DNA from: CAYMRB01 sp964392615
Lineage (GTDB): Bacteria > Planctomycetota > UBA8108
Length of the DNA stretch: 13,108 nt
Reading direction: 5' to 3'
Assembly: GCA_964392615.1 (NCBI GenBank)
Contig: CAYMRB010000291.1
Location: 1 to 13,108, forward strand
Shown: in pieces, positions 1-8,600 of the stretch
Position numbering within the stretch: the stretch's first letter is position 1
Layout: each line of letters begins with the position of its first letter
Translations under genes and position numbers: made by a program
The notes under the pieces: model-generated
Told to the model about the DNA's origin: nothing
The model's input: only the letters and a program-made list of their open reading frames with translations
Databases searched by the model: none

Positions 1-107
1 CCGGCTCGGCCTGTCGGGCTCGGTCCTGACGAGGGTTTCTTGGACAGCCTCCTAGAGCTATCGTGGTGGCGGACGGACAGAAGCTGCCGTCGTGCTGTTC
101 CTCGAAT
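1..107. other. Left-edge stretch before the kinase gene, no confident gene
   Basis: One forward frame stays open from base 1 to a TGA at 109-111, which would overlap the kinase ATG at 108 in an ATGA arrangement. That could be the 3' end of an upstream gene in the same operon. The 36 residues it would encode (ending LSWWRTDRSCRRAVPRI) match no family I know, and their third-codon positions are not GC-rich as in the real genes nearby. The two other forward frames stop at 27-29 and 53-55. No clear Shine-Dalgarno or promoter is visible. Confidence 0.2.
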
Positions 108-2588
108 ATGATCGATCCTGACGAGACCCTCGACGACCCCGTTGACGAGACTGTCGGCGCTGGCGACAAGACCCTCGACGAGACGCCACCGCCACGTGAG
201 CTGGATTCCGGGACGGTCCACGACCCGTCGCTCGCCGCGGCTCATCGCGACCCGGCCGCGGCCCTGATCGGCCACCGTATCGGCTCCTGCCGAATCGTCT
301 CGGTGGTCGCCGGCGGCGGTAAGGGAACGGTCTACGAGGCCGAGCAAGACAGCCCGTCACGACGCGTCGCGCTCAAAGTGCTGCGCGGGTCGCGCCTCTC
401 GCCCGTCGCGCGGCGACGCTTCGACTACGAGGCCGAGATCCTCGCGCACCTCTCGCACCCCGGCATCGCGCAGGTGTACGAGGTCGGCACGTACGCCTTC
501 GAAGGCGAGGAGATGCCGTACTTCGTCATGGAGCTGGTCGCCGACGCGCGAAACGTCCTCGAGTACGTGCGCGACGAGGACCTGCCGCTCCGCGATCGCC
601 TCGAGCTGTGCGCGCGGGTCGCGGCGACGGTCCACTACGGCCATCAACGAGGCATCGTCCACCGCGATCTCAAGCCCGGGAACATCCTCGTCGATCGCGA
701 AGGCCATGCGAAGGTCATCGACTTCGGCATCGCGCGAGCCGATCATGCCGACCTCGACAGCGGCGGCACCTTGACCCTCACCGGTCAGATCGTCGGCACG
801 CCGCAGTACATGAGCCCGGAGCAGTGCAGCGGCAATCCGCTCGACATCGACTCGCGCACGGACGTCTACTCGCTCGGCGTCGTCATGTACGAGATCCTCT
901 GCGGCAAGCTGCCGTACGACCTCGACGACTGCGCCGTACCCGAGATGATCCTCCGCGTCCGGGAGATGCCGCCGCGGCGTCCCGGCACGCTGCACGCGGA
1001 ACTGCGTGGCGACGTCGAGACGATTCTGTGCAAAGCACTCGCGAAGGAACCGGGTGCGCGCTACGCGTCGGCTGCGGGGCTGGCCGCTGACCTGCGGCGC
1101 TATCTCGACGGCGATCCGATCCTCGCGCGCCCCGCCAGCGTCGGCTACCAGCTCAAGCTCTTCGCGCGGCGGCACCGGGGCCTTGTCATCGGAACGGCAA
1201 TCGCCGCGGCAGCGCTCGTCGCCGCCACGATTCTCAGCACGGCCTTCGCGATTCGAGCGCACGATGCGGCAGAAAGCGAGGCGACGCGTGCCGAGAACGA
1301 GAAGGCCGCGCGCGAACGTGCGGAGCGCTTGTTCGCCGTCGGCGATACCCTCGGCGGGTACCACGGATCGAGCCTCGCGCGCCCGCGCGAGGCGACGGCG
1401 GCGTACCGCCAGGCGATCCGCATCGACGAGCGACGACTGGAGCTGGCTCCGGGCGACCGCGAGTCGCGCCAGGATCAGATCATCCACCGCCAACGGATCG
1501 TCGAGGTGCTGGTCGAGCTCGGCGAGATCGCCGCAGCGGACGCCGAGATCGCGCGCGCACGGCGCCTCGTCGACGGCCTGCTGCGCGACTTTCCGACGGA
1601 GCCGAAGCCGAGCCGTCTGGCGATCGAGGTTCGCCTTCTCGAGGCGGACAAGCTCATTCGGTCCGGAGACTCGTCAGGAGCCGAGGCGGCCCTGCGCGAG
1701 ACGATCGCCTTCGGCGAAAGCTGTGCGGAGAGCTTCGAGCGCGGACGCCCCTTCGTGTTCGACACCGCGTACGCGTACGCGGCGCTGGGGGACTTTCTGC
1801 AGAGTCGGGGCGACAACGAAGAAGCGGCAGCAGCCTACCGCACGTTCGACGAGGGCGTGACGAGAATGCTGGCGGCGACGGAAGACGGCAAGTTCAGCGC
1901 GTCGATCGCACGGACCGTCGCGTCGCAGAAGATCCGCGTCGGCGACGCACACTGGCACCTGGGCGATGCCGAGAGGGCGCTCGCGGCTTTCGAGGTATCA
2001 CGCGACATCGATCGGCGTCTCATGGCCCGCGACCCGAGCGATCGCCTGGCGGAAGCGCACTATGCGATCAGCTGCGAGCGCGTCGGCGACGCGTACGAGG
2101 CGCTGGGCCGAATCGACGACGCGATCGCGGAATACCGCCGCGTGGTGGAGATCCGTGCCGCGTTGATCAAGGCGCTTCCCGAGAGCCCGGAGCGTTCGTG
2201 GGGATACGCGATCGCGCTGCGCGCGCTCGGCGCAGCCCTCGGCAAGAAGGGCGAGCTACGGGAAGCCTGCGACCACGTTTCCGCAGCCGCGGACGTCCGC
2301 GCCGGCCTCGCTGACGCGAATCCGGACAACTCGACGTACGGACGCGAGGTCGGCGTCACGTACTTCGAGCTGGCGTCGTTGACTGTTCGGCTCGGTGGCG
2401 TCGATCGCTTCCGCGATGCGAAGACCCTCTTCGAGAGGGCTGCTGCCCGACTCGAGTCTCTTCGGGACCGCGGCGAACTGTCCGACGCCGATCAGGCCAT
2501 ACCCGCGGCCGCGCGCCAAGCCGCCGCCGCGTGCGCGGATGCGATCGCCCAGTGGGAGGCGCTCGAGAGCGAGTCCGCCACCGAATGA
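108..2588 (+). CDS. Transmembrane Ser/Thr protein kinase with TPR-like sensor region
   Basis: This is a Hanks-type (PknB-like) kinase that should phosphorylate Ser/Thr on target proteins from the cytoplasmic face of the membrane. Numbering from the ATG at 108 (826 aa): an acidic N-terminus with repeated D-E/K-T-L/V units (residues 5-26), then the kinase domain at about 55-335. It has the glycine-rich loop GGGKGTVYEA, Lys90 in VALKVL, HRDLKPGNIL with catalytic Asp187 and Asn192, DFG at 205-207 and GTPQYMSPEQ at 230-239, so it should be active. One hydrophobic helix lies at about 358-382. A helical region rich in TPR-like pairs (GDAYEALGRIDDAIAEYRR and similar) follows to the end and probably binds partners outside the cytoplasm. 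A GTG at 63 is the alternative start; I prefer the ATG because the 15 extra residues look non-coding. Neither start has a good Shine-Dalgarno. Substrate and signal are unknown. Confidence 0.93.
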   Translation: MIDPDETLDDPVDETVGAGDKTLDETPPPRELDSGTVHDPSLAAAHRDPAAALIGHRIGSCRIVSVVAGGGKGTVYEAEQDSPSRRVALKVLRGSRLSPVARRRFDYEAEILAHLSHPGIAQVYEVGTYAFEGEEMPYFVMELVADARNVLEYVRDEDLPLRDRLELCARVAATVHYGHQRGIVHRDLKPGNILVDREGHAKVIDFGIARADHADLDSGGTLTLTGQIVGTPQYMSPEQCSGNPLDIDSRTDVYSLGVVMYEILCGKLPYDLDDCAVPEMILRVREMPPRRPGTLHAELRGDVETILCKALAKEPGARYASAAGLAADLRRYLDGDPILARPASVGYQLKLFARRHRGLVIGTAIAAAALVAATILSTAFAIRAHDAAESEATRAENEKAARERAERLFAVGDTLGGYHGSSLARPREATAAYRQAIRIDERRLELAPGDRESRQDQIIHRQRIVEVLVELGEIAAADAEIARARRLVDGLLRDFPTEPKPSRLAIEVRLLEADKLIRSGDSSGAEAALRETIAFGESCAESFERGRPFVFDTAYAYAALGDFLQSRGDNEEAAAAYRTFDEGVTRMLAATEDGKFSASIARTVASQKIRVGDAHWHLGDAERALAAFEVSRDIDRRLMARDPSDRLAEAHYAISCERVGDAYEALGRIDDAIAEYRRVVEIRAALIKALPESPERSWGYAIALRALGAALGKKGELREACDHVSAAADVRAGLADANPDNSTYGREVGVTYFELASLTVRLGGVDRFRDAKTLFERAAARLESLRDRGELSDADQAIPAAARQAAAACADAIAQWEALESESATE

Positions 2589-2597
2589 ACCGCGGTT
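2588..2597. repeat. Perfect 10-bp palindrome at the kinase stop codon
   Basis: AACCGCGGTT is perfectly self-complementary and begins on the last base of the kinase TGA. It contains the AACCG/CGGTT half-sites that recur between 3669 and 3723. No T-tract follows, so it is not a standard Rho-independent terminator. It may be a 3'-end structure, a binding site or chance. Confidence 0.4.
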
Positions 2598-2660
2598 TGC
2601 CTCGGACAGTTCTCGTTCACGCAGTCCGCCCGATCAGCAGCGCGTACCTCTCCAGCTGAG

Positions 2661-2676
2661 GCGACGGATCCGCCGC
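2661..2676. repeat. Imperfect palindrome just downstream of the K+ channel stop
   Basis: A 16-base palindrome centred on GGATCC pairs at seven of eight positions (GCGaCGGATCCGcCGC). On the minus strand it starts three bases after the channel gene's TGA. With the palindrome at 2588 it brackets the gap between the two convergent genes. It may help to terminate or protect the channel mRNA, but there is no T-run to support intrinsic termination. Confidence 0.3.
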
Positions 2677-2679
2677 AGA

Positions 2680-3657
2680 TCACGACTCGGCGATCAGACC
2701 GTCGATCACGTCGCGACGCCCGAGGGCGATGAGCGAGTCGCCGGGTTGCAGCACGGCGGATCCCGGAGGCGGCATGAGGATCTCCCCATCGGATCGGCAA
2801 ATGCTGACGACGATGATCCCGCGGGAGCTCAAGTTCGTCTCCGCCAACGACTGCCCGGCGTAGTCGGCCTTCTCGGAAACCTGGAACTCGGCAAGGTCGA
2901 TCTCGCGGCCGTCGCCGATCGCGATCTCGATGAAATCCTCGACATTCGGGCTCGCGAGAAGCTGCACGATCTTCGTCGCGCCGGTCGTATAGAGGCTGAC
3001 GACGCGATCCGCGCCGGCCTTCTCCATCTTCTTGACCGCCTTGTCGTCGCCGGCGCGCGCCAGGATCAGCATGTCGGGACGCGCGAGGCGCGCCGACAGG
3101 ACGATGAAGAGGTTGTCGGCATCGTTGCCGAGGACCGCGGCCAGGCCGCGAGCGCGCTCGATGCCGGCGGCTTGGAGAATGCGGTCATCGGTCGCGTCGC
3201 CGACCAGCGACGGCCACTCGTTCTCGATGCACTCCTCGACGACGTCCTCGGCGCGCTCCACGACGACGAACGGCAGACCCTTGGCGCGAAGCTGCCGGCA
3301 GACGGACTCTCCCATGCGGCCGAAGCCGCAGACGATGAAATGGTCGCTCAGGGTCTTCAAAGCCGTGTCCAACCGTCGCTTGCCAAGCCAGGTGCGAAAC
3401 TGCGCCTGAACGAGGACTTCGCCGAAACTGGCGATACCGTACACGAACACGCCGATTCCCGAAACGAGGTAGAGCATGATGAATGCCCGTCCCGCGACCG
3501 TCTTCGGGGCGAAATCACCGAAGCCGACCGTCGTCAGGGTGACGACCGTGGCATACAGCGAGTCGAAGAAAGACCACCCCTCGATCCAGCACAGTCCAGT
3601 CGCGCCGACGATCGTCAGCGCGAGGAGCATCGCCAAGAGACGGGTGATTCCCTTCAT
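2680..3657 (-). CDS. Two-TM potassium channel with TrkA/RCK regulatory domains
   Basis: This 325-aa protein has the architecture of MthK-type ligand-gated K+ channels. It should form a tetrameric pore in the inner membrane, gated by a cytoplasmic nucleotide- or ion-binding ring. TM1 is at about residues 3-22. The pore helix and selectivity filter TTVGFGDF are at 42-49, and TM2 is at about 54-76. A linker leads to an RCK/TrkA-N Rossmann fold whose glycine motif GFGRMG is at 111-116, followed by the acidic strand end VVVERAED and GDATDD at 153-158. A TrkA-C-like domain fills about 241-325. The length fits the family (MthK is about 336 aa). The ATG at 3655-3657 lies directly before TM1 and has no strong Shine-Dalgarno. 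The gene is divergent from the exported protein at 3782 and may share its control region. It converges on the kinase gene. The gating ligand cannot be told from sequence. Confidence 0.92.
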   Translation of the reverse strand: MKGITRLLAMLLALTIVGATGLCWIEGWSFFDSLYATVVTLTTVGFGDFAPKTVAGRAFIMLYLVSGIGVFVYGIASFGEVLVQAQFRTWLGKRRLDTALKTLSDHFIVCGFGRMGESVCRQLRAKGLPFVVVERAEDVVEECIENEWPSLVGDATDDRILQAAGIERARGLAAVLGNDADNLFIVLSARLARPDMLILARAGDDKAVKKMEKAGADRVVSLYTTGATKIVQLLASPNVEDFIEIAIGDGREIDLAEFQVSEKADYAGQSLAETNLSSRGIIVVSICRSDGEILMPPPGSAVLQPGDSLIALGRRDVIDGLIAES

Positions 3658-3668
3658 AAAGACCGGTC

Positions 3669-3723
3669 CGGTTCGAAACCGTCGAAGTGCCGCACGAAGT
3701 ACTAACCGTTTTGGGCCGCGGTT
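3669..3723. promoter_or_regulatory. AACCG/CGGTT half-site cluster in divergent control region
   Basis: Four copies of the pentamer AACCG or its complement lie between the divergent starts: CGGTT 3669-3673 and AACCG 3677-3681 (inverted repeat with CGA between them), then AACCG 3704-3708 and CGGTT 3719-3723 (inverted repeat, 10-base spacer). The last copy touches a TACAAT -10-like hexamer. Paired inverted half-sites between divergent genes are typical of a dimeric repressor or activator site. No regulator is identified. Confidence 0.35.
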
Positions 3724-3728
3724 ACAAT
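3723..3728 (+). promoter_or_regulatory. Candidate -10 element TACAAT
   Basis: TACAAT differs from the sigma-70 -10 consensus by one base. It lies 53 bases before the ATG at 3782, leaving a plausible 5' leader. No good TTGACA-like -35 is present at 16-18 bases upstream, so activator-dependent or weak transcription is possible. The CGGTT half-site at 3719-3723 overlaps its first base. Confidence 0.3.
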
Positions 3729-3781
3729 GACGCCCCCGGCATCCAGGAGTGCTGGACTACGGATTGCCGAACGGAGACGTC

Positions 3782-5605
3782 ATGACCGGCATCGCATCGA
3801 GTCGCGCTGTCACCGCACGATGGATCGTTCTGCTCGCGACCCTCGCCGGGATTCCGTGCGCCCTGTCGTGCGTCGGTCCACGGCGATCGCCGCTCGAGAC
3901 CTGGAACGTCGGCGAAGACGCGCCTCTTGCGCTCGGCGTCGCGGTCGTTTCGTCGGCCGACGGCGCGCTCGACGAGCTGAGTCTCGCCGGAACGCTGCAC
4001 CTCTACCGCGGCTCCGGTGCGGCGGCGACAGCGGACGGAACGAGCGCGTTGCCGCCCCACCGCGACCTAAAGCTGCGCATCTCGTTTCAGGCCACGGCGG
4101 CGGATCTCGCCGCGCCGGAGGATCTGACGGTCTCCTTCCTGTTCCGCAAGCTGTCACCGCGCCTCATCGGTCCGCGGCTCTATCACGACGGCCGCCTGCA
4201 CTTGTGGCTCGATGACACGCGTTTCGAGCTGCGCACGCGCGGCAAGCACTCGAGCGACCCGGAGTACTGGGACGAGTCGCGAGCGGTCGAGGTTCCGCTC
4301 GGCACGTTCGTCGACATCGCGCGCGCCGGGTCGTTTCGCGGTCGCCTCGGCTGTCTGAGCCCGTTCGCGTTCTCCGCGGCAGAGCTCGCAGCGATCGATG
4401 CGCTCGTGAGCGAGCTCGAAGTCGTCGGCATCGACCTCGACAGGCTCGCGCGAGCTGCCGGCGCCGAAGGGTCGACAATCGACGGAGCATCCGACGACGA
4501 GGCGGCCGGAACGGGCGGCAGCATCTGGGGCGTGCGCTACGGCGAGCCGTCGTCGAGTCGCAGCCGTATCGTGCAGGTGTCGTCGTACTCCGGCCCACCG
4601 GCTCCGATCTACACGCTGCGCCCGACGAACTGGATTCGTTGGCCGAACGCGCGTGGCGACGAGCCGCTGGCCGCCCGGATGGCGGGCTACGAGACCGACG
4701 TCGTGCCGGCGCTACCCGCAAAGGACGACGCTCCTGTCCAGCGCGCGTGGGAGATCGCAGGGCTCGCCGCCGCGACCATTCAAGACGAGCTCGGACTCGC
4801 ACGACGGCCCGACCTCAGCGTCTTCCTGTTCCCGATCGTGACCGAGCAGGCGTGTCGAATCGTGCTGCAGACACCGATCGAACGCGGCGTCGCATTCGGC
4901 GTCCCGGAAGTCGACGGCCGGATCTTCGACAAGCACGCAAGCACGCTATTGTGGCTCGCCACGCACGAGACGACCGAGGGCTGTCTGATCCTGCCGTACT
5001 TCGGACCGCGCTGCGCCTTGTATCGGTCGAGCCGCAACACGCGCTGGGTCGGCGACGGCATCGCCGAGCTCGTCGCGGCGATCGCACACGAACGCGCACG
5101 CGCGGAGGGACGATCGCTGCCGGCTCCCGGAGACGATCTCGACTGGTTGCTCGACGAGTGGGACGGCGGCGTTCGCGCCGTGCGACTCGACGACTGGCTG
5201 ACGATTCGGCCGCCGGCCGTCGGCGACAGCGATCCGTCGACGGCAACGAAGACGCCGGAGATCTCCGACAAGACGCGCTACCTCGCCGCGGAGTACCTGT
5301 GCCACCGCTGGTACGAGAGCGCGCGAGAGAGGGGCCACCGACGGCCGATCGCCGCGCTCGTCGAGTGGCTGAGCGGCTTTCCGGCCGGCCCGACGTATCC
5401 CGAGCTCGTCGGACGCATGGCGCGGCTCGGTGGCTTCGACGTCGCACAGGCGGCGCGCGCCGTACCCCTACAGGCGGCTCTGCAGTATCACGCGGAGAAG
5501 TGGCAGCGGCTCGGCTGGGAGGCGGGAACGCTGGGACCTACGAGAGCAGCAGCTCCAAGTCCTCCCGCTCCAGGTGCTTCATCAGCCGCCCATCGGCGCC
5601 GATGA
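3782..5605 (+). CDS. Exported, probable lipoprotein with degenerate peptidase-like (HETTE) core
   Basis: I do not recognise a named family. The ATG at 3782 has a GGAG at 3773-3776 with good spacing, so I prefer it to an in-frame GTG at 3749 (product 607 aa). The N-terminus has positive charge, a hydrophobic stretch (WIVLLATLAGIPCALSC) and a Cys at residue 30 in an approximate lipobox, suggesting export and perhaps lipid anchoring. Residues about 50-230 are beta-rich and soluble. At 395-399 the sequence is HETTE, followed about 30 residues later by RWVGDGIAELVA. This spacing resembles gluzincin peptidase-like domains (HExxH then W-x-x-E-G-x-A-E), but the second His is replaced by Glu. A helical tract TRYLAAEYLCHRWYESA (about 498-514) also fits such proteins. 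The last 68 bases overlap the SNF2 gene on the other strand, and the tail there is low-complexity Ala/Pro/Ser. It may be an inactive peptidase or a binding protein. Confidence 0.75.
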   Translation: MTGIASSRAVTARWIVLLATLAGIPCALSCVGPRRSPLETWNVGEDAPLALGVAVVSSADGALDELSLAGTLHLYRGSGAAATADGTSALPPHRDLKLRISFQATAADLAAPEDLTVSFLFRKLSPRLIGPRLYHDGRLHLWLDDTRFELRTRGKHSSDPEYWDESRAVEVPLGTFVDIARAGSFRGRLGCLSPFAFSAAELAAIDALVSELEVVGIDLDRLARAAGAEGSTIDGASDDEAAGTGGSIWGVRYGEPSSSRSRIVQVSSYSGPPAPIYTLRPTNWIRWPNARGDEPLAARMAGYETDVVPALPAKDDAPVQRAWEIAGLAAATIQDELGLARRPDLSVFLFPIVTEQACRIVLQTPIERGVAFGVPEVDGRIFDKHASTLLWLATHETTEGCLILPYFGPRCALYRSSRNTRWVGDGIAELVAAIAHERARAEGRSLPAPGDDLDWLLDEWDGGVRAVRLDDWLTIRPPAVGDSDPSTATKTPEISDKTRYLAAEYLCHRWYESARERGHRRPIAALVEWLSGFPAGPTYPELVGRMARLGGFDVAQAARAVPLQAALQYHAEKWQRLGWEAGTLGPTRAAAPSPPAPGASSAAHRRR

Positions 5606-8600
5606 TCTCCTCGGCCAACTGGCGCTTCGACTCCTGGAGCTCGAGCACCTTCTCCTCGACCGTACCGCGCGCGATGATTCGGTACGCGAACACCTTGCGC
5701 TCCTGACCGATGCGGTGCGCGCGATCGATCGCCTGCGCCTCGACCGCCGGGTTCCACCACGGGTCGAGCAGGAACACGTAGTCGGCAGCGGTCAGGTTGA
5801 GGCCGAGCCCGCCGGCCTTCAGGCTGATCAGGAAGAGCTGGCAGTCGGGGTCGTCCTGGAACTCCGCGACCTTCGCCGCACGATCGCGCGTGCGGCCGTC
5901 GAGGTAGGCGTACCGCGTGCCGTCCGCGTCGAGGCGCTCGCGCAGGATCGCGAGGAACTTGGTGAACTGCGAGAAGACCAGCACCTTGTGCCCCTCGTCG
6001 CGAATCTCGCGCAGCGACTCGAACAGGATCTCGAGCTTCGCGCTCGGCGCCGCCTTCTCCTCGGCATCGAAAAGCCCTGGGTGGCACGCGGCCTGGCGCA
6101 GCCGCAATAGCGCCTCGAGGATCTGGATCTTCGCACGCCCGAGGCCCTGATCGCGGACCTTCGACAGGAGACGCGTGCGGTAATACTCGCGGATCTCGTC
6201 GTAGACGCGCTGCTGACGCGGCTCGAGGTCACAGAACAGCGTTTGCTCGACACGGGCGGGCAGGTCGGTCGCGACCTCCTCCTTCGTTCGCCGCAGGATG
6301 AGCGGCCGCAACGCACGGGCCAACGTGCGACGCGCCTCCGGGTCGCTGCTGTCGCTCGACAGCGCGTCGAGCGCCTTCGACCGCCCGAGCATCCCCGGGT
6401 TGAGAAACTCGAAGAGGCTCCACAGCTCACCGAGGTGATTCTCGACCGGCGTACCGCTGAGCACCAGACGATGGCGGCCATCGAGCAGCCGCGCGGCCTT
6501 CGCCGATGCGCTCGCTGCATTCTTGATCGCCTGCGCTTCGTCGAGGATCACGTAATCGAACCTCACATCCTTCAAGAACGGCGCGTCGCGTCGCAGCGTG
6601 CCATACGTCGTCAGCACGAGGTCGTACTCGGCGAGCGCCTCCGGCTCCTTCGGACGATTCGTGCCGACGTGGTCGAAGACCAGCAGCTCCGGCGTGAAAC
6701 GCGCAGCCTCCGCCCTCCAATTGAAGAGGAGCGACTTCGGCACGACGATCAGCGTCGGCAGGTGGTCCCGCGTCCGCTGCCGCGTCGACTCCCGCGTCTT
6801 GCGACGGCCGCGCTTCTTCGCGGATCGTACGTGACGGCGCGCCTCGAGCCATGCGAGCACCTGCACGGTCTTTCCGAGCCCCATGTCGTCCGCGAGGCAG
6901 CCCCCGAAGCCGAAGCGCTCGAGAAAGCCGAACCAGCCGAGGCCGTGCTTCTGGTACGGGCGCAGCTCGCCTTGAAAACACCCGGCGGGCTCGGCGGGCT
7001 CCACGCCGTCGAAATCGCGCAGCGCGTCGCGCGCCTTCTCGAACGTCGCGTCGATCGACGGTGCGTCCTGCTCCGCCAGCAGCGCGTCGAGCAGCACGAC
7101 CTGACTGGCCCGGAAGCGAATCGCCCCGTCCTGCACCTCCGCCGCCGCCAGCGCCACAGAGTGCTTGCGTAGCCAATCGGCGGGCAGCATGCCGATCGTT
7201 CCGTCGCCGAGCACGATCGTGTCGCGGCCGGCACGCGCGGCCTCGAGGACGGCGGGCAGCGCGACCGTTTCATCGCCGAACGCGACGTCGCCGCTCAGGT
7301 CGAACCAGTCGATCCCGGACTGGACCTTGATGTCGAACGACGACGGTTGGCGATAGACCTTGCCCGCCGCCTCGACGTGCCAACCATCCGCGACTAGCCG
7401 CGCGACGACTCGCGACAGCTGCCCCGGAATGAGCTGCAAGTCCACCTCGTCGAAGACGCGCTGGCTGACGAGTGTCCGCGTCGGCTCCCGCAGCCCGAGC
7501 TCCAGCAGTCTCTCGCGCGCTTGCGACTCCGCCGCCGAGTCGCGCCGCAGGATCTCCCGAGTCGCAGGGAGAAACAGATGCTCGCCGTCATCCGCCGCGG
7601 CGACGATGTGGTCGTCGTACCGGAACGAGATCCGCGCACGCAGCCGCGGGTGCTTGCGAGTGTCGCCCTCGGCCTCCTCGACCCGCAGCCGAGGGCGACA
7701 CTCGGCGGTGACCTCGGCGGAGCGCAACTCCTCTGGCCAGTCGACGTGCGGCAGCCGCGGGAAGCTCCACAGGACTTCGAGGAGCGCCGTGTCGTCCGCG
7801 CGGGGAATCCGCAGCGGGCCGTCGGTGCGCAGCGTCGAGATCCACGGCCAGTGCCCCTCGCTCGAGAGTCGCGCGACGCGACCTCGCGCGACGATCCAGC
7901 CGGGAACGAGCATCGCGGGCTCGGCGAGGTCCATCTCTTCGTCACCTCGACGCAGCAGACCTCCGAGAAGCCAGTCGCCGCCGGCGCCCTCGACGGAAGC
8001 TCCCCCGCGTCGAGCGTCGTCGGCGCGAATGCGGAGACCAGGCACCCACGGCGGGCCCTCGTCGAGCTCGATCGCAACCCACTCACGCTCGCTGTCCTCC
8101 GACTCGCGATAGCAGAGTCGACCGCTCCGTGCCAGGAGCGGAAGGAGAAACTCGGCGTGCTTCGCTCCGACGGTCGTGCCCTCGTCGCGCCGCCGATCCC
8201 AGTAGCTGAGGTACGGATCCTCCACGCCAGCGAGGTGGACGCTGATCTCGCGATCGATCGGATCGTCCGAGAGCTCGCCCAGTTGGTCGACGTCCCGAGA
8301 TCGCCTGGCCGGCCCCCAGCTACCGTTCGCCTTGCGCGTCCGCTTCCAGACGCGGACCACGATGCCGCCGTCCACGGTCGGATCTCCGTCGAAGTCGAAG
8401 TCGTCTTCGAGCTCGATCGTGTAGCGGATCTCGGTGTTCGCCGCCGAAGCTCGAGCCGGGGAGCGCGCGGCGCCGCAGTCGTCCCGGAGCGACTCCAACT
8501 GCCGACGCCACCGCGGACGCGGCCGCCATTTTCCTCCCAGGCCGTCGATCAGGCCGGCGACCCAGTCCGGAAGCGTCCAGGGCCCCTGCCGCCGGCACAG

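Noticed and set aside
1..111. Open forward frame ending in an ATGA overlap with the kinase start, as a partial upstream gene
   Set aside because: Too short, no recognisable family and poor third-position GC; possible but not supported enough to call a gene.
357..1493. Reverse open frame of 378 codons inside the kinase gene
   Set aside because: High-GC shadow of the kinase frame; no motifs, and the plus-strand kinase motifs cover the same bases.
2395..3705. Long forward open frame (436 codons) across the K+ channel region
   Set aside because: It is antisense to the channel gene, whose selectivity filter and Rossmann motifs are clear; its translation is Arg/Asp-rich low complexity without any domain.
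5430..6110. Forward open frame of 226 codons opposite the SNF2 C-terminus
   Set aside because: Antisense to conserved helicase motifs; no independent support.
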